Program-made: the position numbers and the translations under genes | Assembly (NCBI RefSeq): GCF_009729095.1 | Contig: NZ_VTGX01000002.1 | Location: 372,001 to 436,000, forward strand | Source: Mycolicibacterium sp. CBMA 247 | GTDB taxonomy: Bacteria; Actinomycetota; Actinomycetes; Mycobacteriales; Mycobacteriaceae | Reading direction: 5' to 3' | Length of the DNA stretch: 64,000 nt | Part shown: positions 1 to 8,789 of the stretch, piece by piece | Layout of the letters: every line of letters begins with the position of its first letter | How positions within the stretch are numbered: the first letter of the stretch is position 1 | The notes under the pieces: generated by a model | What the model was told of the DNA's origin: nothing | Databases searched by the model: none | Seen by the model: only the letters and a program-made list of their open reading frames with translations

Positions 1-2224
1 TCGTGGTCTCGGTCGGGCCGTAGGCATCGAACATCACGCGGCCGGTCGCCGCCCAGCGATCCACCAGCTCGGTTGGGCAGGCCTCGCCCGCCACCACCAG
101 CACCGCGGATTCCAGCCCCTCAGGGGACAGCATCGCGACTGCGGACGGGGTCTGGGTGAAGACGTTGACCCCTTCCCCGACCAGCAGCCGGTGAAAGTCC
201 TCGGGTGAGCCGGCCACCGATTCGGGCACCACCACGAGGCGTCCACCGCGCAACAGGGCGTGCCCGATTTCCCACACCGAGGCGTCGAAGCCCAGCGAGT
301 GGCACAGCGGCCACACTCCTCGACGCGGCAGACTGGCGTCCAGCGAGAGCATCAGCTGAGTCAGATTGTGATGGGTGACCGCAACACCTTTGGGGGCGCC
401 GGTCGTGCCCGACGTGTAGATGACGTACGCAATGTCGTCAGGGGCAGGTGCCGGCAGCGGGGTGCTGGGCTGGGCCTCGATCGCCGGATCGTCGACCTCG
501 ATGACGACGCCGCGGTACTCCTCGAGCCGTGACCGCAATTTCGCCGTGGTGATCGCGGCAATCGGTGCCGCGTCAGCCAGGATGAACTCCATCCGCGACG
601 CGGGCACGGCCGGGTCGATCGGCAGATACGCCGCACCGGTCTTGAGGATTGCCAGCATTCCGATGACGGCCTGCGCGGAGCGGTTCGAGAAGAGCGCCAC
701 GCGCTCTCCCGGACCGACACCCTGCGCTGTCAGCAGGTGCGCCAACCGATTCGCCGCCCCATCGAGCTCGGCGTAGGTCAGCGTGCGGCCCTCGAAGGTC
801 AGTGCCCCGGCCTCGGGTGCGCCGGTTACCTGCTCGGCGAACAATTCTGGTATCGACATCGGTGCCGGAGCGGACTGCGTGAGCACCGCCTGATTACCGA
901 TCTCGGCCAGTTCGGCGCGCTCTTCGCCGGCCAGCAGGTCCAGTGAAGACAGCGGCCGCTCCGGGTCGGCCGCCATTTCCACCAGAACTCGTTGAATGCG
1001 GGCGGCCAGGTCGGAGACTTCGAAGTCCGCGAACGGCCGCCCGGTGCCGGCCGTACTCAAGAAGAGCTGGTCACTCGCGCCGATGAAGAACAAACCGAAG
1101 TGCCCCATCGGGCCGTGGTTGGTATAGGACACCGTGACGGGGGCACCGGCGAGGTCCAGGGTGAGGCGGGACGGAATGAAGTTGATGGCCACCCGGTTCG
1201 ACGCTTGCCGAGAGCCACCCGCGCCGTCGAGGGTGTGCACGGGAAAACGCTGATGCTGCAGCAGTTCTCGAATACGTGAATCGACGTGCTGGCAGAATTC
1301 GCCGACCGTCCAGTCCGGCGCAGCCTTCAGCACCAGCGGCGCCACCCCGGCAAGCATCGCCGGCAGGGTCTTTGACTCCGGGGTCACGCGCCTGCTGACC
1401 GGGAAATCGAGCGCCACCTCTGAGGCGTTCGCGGTCCACGCCCGCACCAGAAGCGCGCATGCCGCGGTGGTGACCGAGTACCGACGGACGCGCAGGCTCT
1501 TGGACAGCTCTTTTATGTGCCCCACCGCCGCCCGGTCGACTTCGACCGAGGCTGAGGGCGCGTACGCGTCACGCCCGTTCTCCGCCTGCGGCAGTCCCTG
1601 GTCGAGCCCGCCTTCCGGTGGAAGGTTGTTACTCCAGTAGGCCCGGTCGTCCTGAAAGCTCTGGGATGTTAGGTATTCCGCTTCGCAGTCGACCAAGTCC
1701 TGCAGCGAGCCGAAGTATGCGGGCGGCACCGACTCTCCCGAGACCAATGCCGTATAGATCGTCGCAATCCGACGGCTTACCAGCGCCATGCCCAGGCCGT
1801 CGACGGAGATGTGGTGTCCCAGCCCGAACAGGAAGTACTCGGCCTGTTGCGTCCTGAACAGCGCGAACTTCACGAGCTGGCCGGTGAGTGGCAGGGGCGT
1901 GTGCTGAATCGCCGAAGCCAGTTCCCGGACTTTCTGAACCGGGTCGTCGCTGTCCCTGACGTCGTAGAACGTCAGCTCCAAGTCGGAGTAGTCGACCGCC
2001 TTCTGGAAGACCTGACCGTCTACCTCGAAGAACGCGGCCCTGGCCGGCTCCGCCTCCTGAAGGGACTGACGGATCGCCTGCTCGAGGAGTTCGCGCTGTA
2101 CAGCGCCGTCAATTCGCCCGAGAAGGCCGAGTTGCCACTCGGTGCCGGCAAGGCCGCTTTCCTGTGAAAGCCAGATATCCAACTGCCCACGAGAAAGCGG
2201 CAGTGCTCCGCCCTCAGGTTCCAT
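1..2224 (-). CDS. mps1: Non-ribosomal peptide synthetase, N-terminal part (GPL synthetase Mps1-like; runs off the left edge)
   Basis: The frame opens at ATG 2224 and stays open to base 1, giving the first 741 residues. A condensation domain comes first, with HHISVDG (HHxxxDG) at residues 137-143. An adenylation domain follows, with YTSGTTGAPKG (A3) near residue 605, FDASVWEI (A4) near 645 and YGPTE (A5) near 734, where the window ends. Aligning these motifs by eye to GrsA gives visible pocket residues D, A, W, T, V, A, A, which fits a Phe-activating domain. GPL peptides begin with acylated D-Phe, so an N-terminal condensation domain (fatty-acid transfer) followed by a Phe module is what Mps1 should look like. 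The gene starts 27 bp after an MbtH-like gene on the same strand, also typical of the GPL locus. The NRPS assignment is certain; the Mps1 name is inference from context. Confidence 0.85.
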   Translation of the reverse strand, partial: MEPEGGALPLSRGQLDIWLSQESGLAGTEWQLGLLGRIDGAVQRELLEQAIRQSLQEAEPARAAFFEVDGQVFQKAVDYSDLELTFYDVRDSDDPVQKVRELASAIQHTPLPLTGQLVKFALFRTQQAEYFLFGLGHHISVDGLGMALVSRRIATIYTALVSGESVPPAYFGSLQDLVDCEAEYLTSQSFQDDRAYWSNNLPPEGGLDQGLPQAENGRDAYAPSASVEVDRAAVGHIKELSKSLRVRRYSVTTAACALLVRAWTANASEVALDFPVSRRVTPESKTLPAMLAGVAPLVLKAAPDWTVGEFCQHVDSRIRELLQHQRFPVHTLDGAGGSRQASNRVAINFIPSRLTLDLAGAPVTVSYTNHGPMGHFGLFFIGASDQLFLSTAGTGRPFADFEVSDLAARIQRVLVEMAADPERPLSSLDLLAGEERAELAEIGNQAVLTQSAPAPMSIPELFAEQVTGAPEAGALTFEGRTLTYAELDGAANRLAHLLTAQGVGPGERVALFSNRSAQAVIGMLAILKTGAAYLPIDPAVPASRMEFILADAAPIAAITTAKLRSRLEEYRGVVIEVDDPAIEAQPSTPLPAPAPDDIAYVIYTSGTTGAPKGVAVTHHNLTQLMLSLDASLPRRGVWPLCHSLGFDASVWEIGHALLRGGRLVVVPESVAGSPEDFHRLLVGEGVNVFTQTPSAVAMLSPEGLESAVLVVAGEACPTELVDRWAATGRVMFDAYGPTETT

Positions 2225-2251
2225 ATATATGTTCAACTTCCCACTGAAGAT

Positions 2252-2482
2252 TTAGCGCTGAATAGACCCGCCGTGCGCCAACCGCTCACGCAGGCTCTTC
2301 GGACGGATATCCGTCCAATTCTGTTCAATGAACTCCAAGCACGCAGAACGGTTCGCTTCGCCATAAACCACCCGCCACCCTGCGGGTACCTCGGCAAAGC
2401 TCGGCCACAGGCTGTGCTGCTCCTCGTCATTGATCAAGACATAGAAGCTGCCGCTGTCGTCGTCGAACGGGTTTGTGCTCAC
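2252..2482 (-). CDS. mbtH: MbtH-like protein (NRPS adenylation-domain partner)
   Basis: This 76-residue protein starts with MSTNPFDD and carries the family pattern of conserved Trp and Pro residues ([16 protein letters not shown] and [10 protein letters not shown]). MbtH-like proteins bind NRPS adenylation domains and are needed for their solubility or activity. I chose the GTG at 2482 because an upstream in-frame start would add ten residues ([10 protein letters not shown]) that the family lacks. The gene lies immediately upstream of the NRPS on the same strand, so the two are almost certainly cotranscribed. It is the GPL-locus paralogue rather than the mycobactin-locus mbtH, judging by its neighbour. 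Confidence 0.92.
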   Translation of the reverse strand: MSTNPFDDDSGSFYVLINDEEQHSLWPSFAEVPAGWRVVYGEANRSACLEFIEQNWTDIRPKSLRERLAHGGSIQR

Positions 2483-3027
2483 GTTTCTCCAGGCTGGTCG
2501 GTGACGTCGCAAAGATAGCGCAAAGATACGGGAGGCTGCATCGCCCGGCTCAGGGTTTTCCGGAAGTCCGCACGTCGAGGCCCCTCAGCGAACTATAGTT
2601 AGTTCTGTTTATCAGTTAACTGGACGTTCAACATCATGTGGTTTTCTGAGGTCATAGTCATTTGACGAAAGCGTCACCCTATTGCGCATTCGGAAGGACT
2701 GTGAATTTTGTGTGGTCTCGCTACCCGCCATCGGGTTGGAAACTCGAAATATCCACCCAATAGCAATTACAGCAACGAAATGCGGAGCGCAGCGCAAACC
2801 ATGAAAGGCGGGCACGCATTGAATTCAAAATTGCGTTTACCCGGCCCCGCGATTAACTGAGATTCGACGTTCGCGAAGATCCCCCAGCCCAAGGGGTGAA
2901 GGCGCAGGCCTACCAGCGATTGCCATTCATCACGCGGTCGGACGTGGCGGGCGGGCGCGCGCCAGTCGGCAACGCGCCCCACCCGCAATCTGCGTCAGGC
3001 GGTACAGCTATAGCAATGAAGAGTGAG
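2483..3027. other. Non-coding stretch upstream of mbtH-mps1, AT-rich in part
   Basis: No convincing gene is seen in this 545-bp stretch; short frames here lack domain signal and good ribosome sites. Bases 2591-2621 are notably AT-rich and contain two short palindromes, AACTATAGTT at 2591-2600 and AGTTAACT at 2614-2621. They are about 110-140 bp upstream of the mbtH start, a reasonable place for the promoter and an operator of the NRPS operon. No regulator can be named from the sequence. Confidence 0.4.
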
Positions 3028-3273
3028 CTACTCGTCGTCCTGTTGAGTGCGATCGTGTGATGCCTCAAGTGGCGACGACCCAGTCGGCATGATCATGACG
3101 AACACCGGTAGCCGCAGCTTGATACCGCCGCCGACGGGCATCCGAATCGCCAGGGAGACAACCTCGAGTTCGAGGCGCCTTCCCCGTTGCGTCTCCATCT
3201 CGAGGTGACCGGGCAAGCGCTTGGGCGTCGCCAGCCAATCCAGGCCACGTTCGATCGACTCGAGCAGATTCAT
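3028..3273 (-). CDS. Small hypothetical protein in the GPL locus
   Basis: An 81-residue frame from ATG 3273 encodes a protein beginning MNLLESIERGLDWLATPKRL and ending in an acidic, Gln/Asp-rich tail (DRTQQDDE). A longer version from 3330 would add 19 basic residues. No domain is recognised. The middle (LELEVVSLAIRMPVGGG, then LRLPVFVMIMP) looks like beta strands, so a small folded protein is possible. It lies between the methyltransferase at 3355 and the mbtH-mps1 operon, all on the minus strand. It is uncertain whether it is expressed; codon use is plausible but the frame is short. Confidence 0.4.
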   Translation of the reverse strand: MNLLESIERGLDWLATPKRLPGHLEMETQRGRRLELEVVSLAIRMPVGGGIKLRLPVFVMIMPTGSSPLEASHDRTQQDDE

Positions 3274-3354
3274 GCACTCACCATACCTGCGAGCGAAGTA
3301 CAGACGGGGCGAATGCCCACGTCGGAGCACGCGCCGAAGTAACCAATCACGCCG

Positions 3355-4200
3355 CTACGCACCATGATTCGACGGAGCGCCGGCATTCTCGAAGCAGTAC
3401 ATCCGGTACACCGAAGTACCTCCGGGCCGCAGGCTTTCGCAAGCCTTCCGGGCCGGCGAGAAACGGCGCGTCAATCCACGCAGCGGCCGCGGAGCGACCC
3501 GGTCGATCACGTACTGCCACTGCTGCATGCTCTTCTCCATCCCCCGCACCACGTCGGCGCTGATCGTCCGCTGCGACAGCATCCGCAACGGCGCGTTCGC
3601 CAGCGCCTCCTCCCAGGCCGGAATGTCGCCGTGCAGACGAGCATCCGTGTACAGGAAGTATCCGCCCGGACGCAGAACCCGGTTGACCTCGGCGAGGAAT
3701 CTCGGGAACTGCGGGTACAGATGCGAGGATTCGACATTGATCACCGCGTCGAAGGTGTTGTCGGCAAAGGGAAGATTTTCCGCATCGCCCTGGGTGAACT
3801 CCAGATCCTTTAACTTGTGCCGCTTTTGGCAAAAGGAGATGGCGGAAGGGTTCAGATCCAGTCCGGTGTAGGACGCCGGATTCAACGTCCGGGCGAGGTA
3901 TGAGGCACCACCGCCGTGGCCACAACCGACCTCCAGTACCCGTTTCCCCTGAATATCCACTTGCGTTGCGGTGGAATGATATAGCTGGATGAAGTAGCGG
4001 TTGTGTTCGTCGGAGTCCGAGAGCGGCACGCCCATGGCCGGATCTTCTTCGTAGCCGTAGTTCAGGAACACCACATCCTCGGCCTCGAGCCTGCGGGTGG
4101 CGTACGGGTAGATGAACTTTTGTACATACTGCGCGAGCTTCTCGTTCTGATTCTTGATCATTCGGTCTCGAGATTCCCGCACACGATCTTTGAGGTCCAT
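3355..4200 (-). CDS. fmt: SAM-dependent O-methyltransferase (GPL fatty-acid methyltransferase Fmt-like)
   Basis: A 281-residue class I methyltransferase. Motif I is VLEVGCGHGGGASYL (residues 88-102), followed by YTGLDLNPSAI, GDAENLPF and VLRPGGYFLYTD, which is the Methyltransf_11/UbiE-like fold. The N-terminal half (KFIYPYATRRLE..VFLNYGY) resembles the mycobacterial Rv2952/Fmt group, which methylates hydroxyl groups on complex lipids (phthiotriol, or the hydroxy fatty acid of GPLs). In this locus the likely substrate is the GPL 3-hydroxy fatty acyl chain. It is divergent from the glycosyltransferase at 4273, with 72 bp between the starts holding both promoters. The exact acceptor is inferred from context. 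Confidence 0.8.
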   Translation of the reverse strand: MDLKDRVRESRDRMIKNQNEKLAQYVQKFIYPYATRRLEAEDVVFLNYGYEEDPAMGVPLSDSDEHNRYFIQLYHSTATQVDIQGKRVLEVGCGHGGGASYLARTLNPASYTGLDLNPSAISFCQKRHKLKDLEFTQGDAENLPFADNTFDAVINVESSHLYPQFPRFLAEVNRVLRPGGYFLYTDARLHGDIPAWEEALANAPLRMLSQRTISADVVRGMEKSMQQWQYVIDRVAPRPLRGLTRRFSPARKACESLRPGGTSVYRMYCFENAGAPSNHGA

Positions 4201-4272
4201 AAGCTAACTATCGCAAATGCAAAGGGCGGTAAGGTCAACAACGCCATACATCAACTGAAAGGCTAGGGCCGC

Positions 4273-5526
4273 ATGAGGTTTGCGTTGGCATGCTACGGAA
4301 CTCGCGGTGATGTCGAGCCCTCGGTCAGCGTCGCGCGCGAACTGCAGCGCAGGGGCAACGACGTGTGCCTGGCCGTCCCTCCAGATCTGCTCGACTTTGT
4401 CGAGAACGCCGGACTCGAAACCGTTGCCTACGGACCCAAATTGGAGGACTTCCTGCAGGAAGACTTCCTGCGCAACTTCTGGACTCGGTTGCCGCGCAAT
4501 CCCATCGGCTCCCTGCGTGAACTCTGGGCACCCATTGCTCGCCACTGGCAGGAGACGGGTGCGACGCTGACAGAACTGGCGCGCGATGCCGACGTGTTGG
4601 CGACCGGGCTGAACTACGAGCAGCCGGCGGCCAATGTCGCTGAGTACTACAACATCCCGCTGGTCGCACTGCATCACTTCCCCATGCGACCCAACGGTCA
4701 GTTGGTTCCCGCGCTGCCGTCACCCCTGGTCCGTTCGGCAGGTGCGGTATCCGAGTGGCTGATGTGGCGCTCCACGAAGAAAGCCGAGGATGCGCAACGC
4801 CGAGACCTGGGCCTGGCCGAAGCCTCGGGTCCCTCGCCGAGGCGGATGGCAGAACGCGGGGCGCTGGAAATCCAGGCCTACGATGCGGTCAGCGTTCCCG
4901 GCCTGGCGGCCGAGTGGGCGAAGTTCAACGGCCGCCGACCTTTTGTCGGGGCGCTGACGATGGAGCTCACCACAGACGCCGATGATGAGGTCGCGTCCTG
5001 GATCGCAGCCGGAACCCCGCCGGTCTGCTTCGCCACGGGCAGCATCCCGGTCGAGTCGCCCGCCGCGACGATCGAGATGATCAGTACGGCCTGTGCACAG
5101 CTGGGTGAGCGGGCGTTGATCTGCGCAGGCGGGACCGACTTCGGCGACGCCCCCATTGCCGAGCACGTGAAGGTGGTCGGACCGGTGAGCTACGCCGAAG
5201 TGTTCGCCGCCTGCCGGGCCGTCGTGCACCACGGCGGCTCGGGCACCACAGCGGCCAGCCTCCGCGCGGGTGTTCCCACCCTGATTCTCTGGAGTTCAGC
5301 CGACCAGCCGTACTGGGGAAATCAGATCAAGCGCCTGAAAGTTGGTACCTCACGGCGAATTTCCGGTGCCAGCCGCGAAACACTGGTATCGGACCTGCGC
5401 CGCATCTTGGACCCTGCGTACGCCACTCGAGCCCGATCGCTCGCCACCGAGATGACCAAGCCCGCCGACAGTGTCACCAAGGCTGCCGACCTGTTCGAGC
5501 AGGCCGTCCGCCGAAACGCCCGCTGA
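4273..5526 (+). CDS. GT1-family glycosyltransferase (GPL deoxysugar transferase)
   Basis: A 417-residue GT-B glycosyltransferase of the MGT/GtfB type. It has the N-terminal acceptor-side signature MRFALACYGTRGDVEPSVSV and a C-terminal nucleotide-sugar-binding signature HHGGSGTTAASLRAGVPTL. GPL Gtf proteins move 6-deoxytalose or rhamnose from dTDP-sugars to allo-threonine or alaninol, and this is a member of that group. It is a close paralogue of the products at 7443 and 10180. It is the only one of the three on the plus strand, which is unusual because these genes are largely collinear in the M. smegmatis locus as I recall it. Which sugar it transfers cannot be told from sequence alone. Confidence 0.88.
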   Translation: MRFALACYGTRGDVEPSVSVARELQRRGNDVCLAVPPDLLDFVENAGLETVAYGPKLEDFLQEDFLRNFWTRLPRNPIGSLRELWAPIARHWQETGATLTELARDADVLATGLNYEQPAANVAEYYNIPLVALHHFPMRPNGQLVPALPSPLVRSAGAVSEWLMWRSTKKAEDAQRRDLGLAEASGPSPRRMAERGALEIQAYDAVSVPGLAAEWAKFNGRRPFVGALTMELTTDADDEVASWIAAGTPPVCFATGSIPVESPAATIEMISTACAQLGERALICAGGTDFGDAPIAEHVKVVGPVSYAEVFAACRAVVHHGGSGTTAASLRAGVPTLILWSSADQPYWGNQIKRLKVGTSRRISGASRETLVSDLRRILDPAYATRARSLATEMTKPADSVTKAADLFEQAVRRNAR

Positions 5527-5538
5527 GCTAGTCAGAAT

Positions 5539-6393
5539 TCAGTCAGGGCGGCTGGGCTCTGCGCGTTCCGCAGGCACGTGTGGTGGTTTGACCTGCTCAG
5601 CCGGCTTGACGAGCAAGCCCTGGCCGGTGGGCAGGGCACATATCTGCACCCCCAACTCAGCCGCCACCTCGTCCATGGCGATCCGTTGCTCGTCGCGTCC
5701 ACGGTTGGCGTAATCGTCGAGCAGCACCAAGGCACCGGCCGACAGCCGCGGCCAGAAGTATCGCAGCGTTGCGACTTCTGGTGGGGCACAGTTCATATCG
5801 ATGTGCAGGAAGGCAACGGACTTCGCCTCGACCTGCTCGAGCGTCTCGGGCACCGCGCCGACGATGATCCGCTGGTTGCGCCACTGCGCGAAGTTGGCCC
5901 GGATGCTGTCCACCGAGCTGCCATAGATGCCGAAGTCCAGCGCCGCCTGGTTCTTGACCAGTGCGCCGGCCTCACGCTCACCGGCGGTGACGAAGCGCGG
6001 ATCCATTCCGGCGAAGGTGTCGAGCAGATAGAACGTCTTGCCCAGCCGATCCCAGTCAAGGTATTCCATCACCGCACTACTCAAGAACCCGTGGCTGACG
6101 CCGCACTCGACGAAGTCGCCCTCGATCTTGCCGGCGGTGGCCGCCGCCCACAGCCCGACATGCACCCGCCAGTGCCAGTGATGGATGTCCTTTCCGCCTA
6201 CTGCGCTCACACCTCGCTGATACGCACGCTGGAACGCCGGATCATCCATGAACGCGTGGCTGTTGAAACAGATCAACGCGTCATTGGAATACACATCGGG
6301 CAGGACCTTGCGCGGGATCCAGTACGCCGTCCGCAGCGCGGTCCACGCGATCCGAAACTTAACTGGCCACTTGGTCGCCACGCGTGTAACCAT
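5539..6393 (-). CDS. TylF-type sugar O-methyltransferase (rhamnosyl methyltransferase family), downstream copy
   Basis: A 284-residue protein of the macrocin/TylF O-methyltransferase family (EGDFVECGVSHGFLSSAVM, YLLDTFAG, LHIDMNCAPPEVATL, LVLLDDYANRGRDEQR). I chose ATG 6393 because GAAGGGAAGG lies just upstream; an alternative GTG at 6459 would add 22 residues. GPL methyltransferases of this type (Rmt/Mtf) O-methylate rhamnose. It is a close paralogue of the gene just upstream (6463-7263), sharing long identical stretches such as LLPDVYSNDALICFNS with one mismatch, so the pair is a tandem duplication. The C-terminus adds a short Pro/Glu-rich tail that the other copy lacks. Its 3' end converges on the glycosyltransferase at 4273 with 12 bp between. 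Confidence 0.85.
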   Translation of the reverse strand: MVTRVATKWPVKFRIAWTALRTAYWIPRKVLPDVYSNDALICFNSHAFMDDPAFQRAYQRGVSAVGGKDIHHWHWRVHVGLWAAATAGKIEGDFVECGVSHGFLSSAVMEYLDWDRLGKTFYLLDTFAGMDPRFVTAGEREAGALVKNQAALDFGIYGSSVDSIRANFAQWRNQRIIVGAVPETLEQVEAKSVAFLHIDMNCAPPEVATLRYFWPRLSAGALVLLDDYANRGRDEQRIAMDEVAAELGVQICALPTGQGLLVKPAEQVKPPHVPAERAEPSRPD

Positions 6394-6462
6394 CGCCTTC
6401 CCTTCGCTGATGCCTTTGGCCACCCCGGCGGGGTGTCTGCCCACCTCGTAGCGTCGCACCGG

Positions 6463-7263
6463 TCAACATGGCGGCTTGATGAGCAATCCTTGGCCGGTGG
6501 GTAGGGCGCAGACCGGAACGCCCAACTCACCGGCCACCTCGTCCATCGCGATCCGCTGCTCGTCGCGTCCACGGTTGGCATAATCGTCGAGCAGCACGAA
6601 CGCGCCGGGAGACAACCGCGGCCAGAAGTGCCGAAGAGCCGCTACTTCCGGTGGGGCACAGTTCATATCGAGATGCAGGAAGGCCACCGCGTCCGAGTCG
6701 ACCTGGGCGAGCGTCTCGGGCACCGCTCCGACGACAATGCGTTGGTTGCGCCATTGGGAGAAGTTGGCCCGGACACCGTCCACAGAGCTGCCGTACATCC
6801 CGTTACGCACATGCTCTTCACTCTTCTCCAGGGCACCGGCCTCCCGCTCACCAGTGGTGACGAAGCGCGGGTCGAGTCCGGCGAAGGTGTCGAGCAGATA
6901 GAACGTCTTCCCCAGCTGATCCCAGTCAAGGTTCTCCATCACCGCGCTGCTCAGGAAGCCATAGCTGACGCCGCACTCGACGAAGTCACCCTCGATCTTG
7001 CTGGCGCTGTTGGCCGCCCACAAACCTACGTGCACCCGCCAGTGCCACTGGTACCAATCCGTGTCGCCGAGGGCGAGTGCTCCACGTCGGTAGGCACGCT
7101 GGAAGGCCGGGTCATCCATGAACGCGTAGCTATTGAAGCAGATCAACGCGTCGTTGGAATAGACGTCGGGCAACAATGTGCGCGCGAGCCAGTATTCGGC
7201 GCGAACAGCCTTCAGCCAGAACCGGGTACCGAGTTTCAGCCCTTTAGCCACGGGCGCCACCAT
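6463..7263 (-). CDS. TylF-type sugar O-methyltransferase (rhamnosyl methyltransferase family), upstream copy
   Basis: A 266-residue paralogue of the next gene, with the same motifs: FVECGVSYGFLSSAVMENL, FYLLDTFAGLDPRFVTTG, FLHLDMNCAPPEVAALRHF and FVLLDDYANRGRDEQRIAM. The acidic residues in the LDMN and LDDY segments are the usual metal/catalytic region of TylF-like enzymes. The likely role is O-methylation of a GPL rhamnose at a position different from its paralogue, since GPLs carry 2-, 3- and 4-O-methyl groups put on by separate enzymes. It ends at the TGA at 6463, 69 bp before the chosen start of the downstream copy, so the two are probably one transcript. Confidence 0.85.
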   Translation of the reverse strand: MVAPVAKGLKLGTRFWLKAVRAEYWLARTLLPDVYSNDALICFNSYAFMDDPAFQRAYRRGALALGDTDWYQWHWRVHVGLWAANSASKIEGDFVECGVSYGFLSSAVMENLDWDQLGKTFYLLDTFAGLDPRFVTTGEREAGALEKSEEHVRNGMYGSSVDGVRANFSQWRNQRIVVGAVPETLAQVDSDAVAFLHLDMNCAPPEVAALRHFWPRLSPGAFVLLDDYANRGRDEQRIAMDEVAGELGVPVCALPTGQGLLIKPPC

Positions 7264-7442
7264 CGCAGCGGCGGGTCCGGGACAGGTGACGAATAGCCCC
7301 TGACCCGCTGTGCATATATTTACGAAACATATTGACTCACAAGATGTTCAGGGAACTGCAACGGTAACAGTTCGCGTCGGCGGCGTTCAGGCCTCGTGCT
7401 TCCATGCCCTAATCTCTGGACCTGGTCGGGGTTCGTTGATCT

Positions 7443-8711
7443 TCAGGCCGAACACCTCTGGCGCGCGTAGCACTCCACAAGGTCGGCCGTTCGGGCCACG
7501 CTCTCTGCGGCTGGGACCATCCGGCCGGCCACGTCGCGGGCGCGGGCCGCGCATTCGGGATCGAGAACCTTACCCAGATCCGCCACCAGTGACTCCTGGG
7601 TGGTGCTGGAAAAGCTCCGTACCGCGCCGACATTCAAAAGCTTGACCCGGGATGCCCACACCGGCTGGACACCGTCTATCCACAGCACCAGCGTGGGAAC
7701 CCCGGCACGAAGGCTTGCCGCCAGCGTCCCGGCCCCGCCGTGGTGGACAGCCGCGCGGCAGGCCGGAAAGACGGTGGCATAGTTCACCGCGCCCACCACC
7801 TTGACATGGTCATACCGCGGGACTTCGCTGTAGTCGCTCCATCCGGAACACACCAAGGCTCGCTGACCGAGCTCTGCGCACGCCGACGCAATCATTTCGA
7901 CTGTGGCAGCCGGAGATTCGACGGGCATGCTGCCGAATCCAAAGCAGATCGGTGGCGTTCCCTCCGCGATCCACGACGAGACCTCCGTATCGGCCTCGGT
8001 CGCCAGTTCCATCGTCAAGGTACCGACGAATGGTCGTTCGTTGCGCCATCGCGCCCACTCCTCGGCCAGCCCCGGGAAACACACCTCGTCGTACGCCTGG
8101 ACTTCGAGTGCTCCGCGAGCTGCGATCCGCCGCGACACCGGCCCCGTTGCCTTGGGCAGACCCAGTTCGCGACGCTGGGCGTCCTCGACCTTCTTGTTCA
8201 ACCGCCACCCGAACCAGTCGTAGGCCCACATCGCCCTACGAGCCAGCGGGCCCGGCAACCTCGAAAGCAACTGGCCGTTGACCCGCACGGGGGTGTTATG
8301 CAGCGTGGCGAACGGAATATCTAGGTACTCGGCCACATTGGCGGCGGGCTCCTGATAGCTCTGACCGGCGAACAGTAGATCGGCACCCTCCGCCAAGGAA
8401 GTCAGCGCCGTGCTCATCTGGGTCCAGGACCGATCGCTGAGATCCCACATCTCCCGCCATAACCGGCTCAGCTCACCGACCCGCCAGAACCTGTGGAAGA
8501 AGCACGTCCAGAAGTCCCGGTACACGCCCACCCAAGCCTGGGTGTCCAGCCCATAGGGGACGGCCACCAGACCGGCGCTCTCGGCGAAGCCGACCAGATC
8601 AGGCGGAACGGCCATCCGCACGTCATGCCCTCTTCGCACCAGCTCGCGGCCGGCAGCGACTGAGGGTTCGAGATCTCCGCGAGTTCCATAGGCTGCCAAG
8701 ACGAGCTTCAT
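7443..8711 (-). CDS. GT1-family glycosyltransferase (GPL deoxysugar transferase)
   Basis: A 422-residue GT-B enzyme with MKLVLAAYGTRGDLEPSVAA at the N-terminus and HHGGAGTLAASLRAGVPTLV near residue 320. The body matches the paralogue at 4273 (for example GALEVQAYDEVCFPGLAEEW, SMPVESPAATVEMIASACA). The ATG at 8711 is preceded by GGCAGGGA at good spacing. GPLs need at least a 6-deoxytalosyl- and a rhamnosyl-transferase, and this is one candidate. Its 78-bp upstream gap to the next minus-strand gene is short enough for cotranscription. Confidence 0.88.
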   Translation of the reverse strand: MKLVLAAYGTRGDLEPSVAAGRELVRRGHDVRMAVPPDLVGFAESAGLVAVPYGLDTQAWVGVYRDFWTCFFHRFWRVGELSRLWREMWDLSDRSWTQMSTALTSLAEGADLLFAGQSYQEPAANVAEYLDIPFATLHNTPVRVNGQLLSRLPGPLARRAMWAYDWFGWRLNKKVEDAQRRELGLPKATGPVSRRIAARGALEVQAYDEVCFPGLAEEWARWRNERPFVGTLTMELATEADTEVSSWIAEGTPPICFGFGSMPVESPAATVEMIASACAELGQRALVCSGWSDYSEVPRYDHVKVVGAVNYATVFPACRAAVHHGGAGTLAASLRAGVPTLVLWIDGVQPVWASRVKLLNVGAVRSFSSTTQESLVADLGKVLDPECAARARDVAGRMVPAAESVARTADLVECYARQRCSA

Positions 8712-8789
8712 TGCGAATCCCTGCCTTTCAGGTGCGCCGAACGAGGCGGTGAGGGCGTGGCGGTGACGCGCATCGCCGGGGCGATGGGT

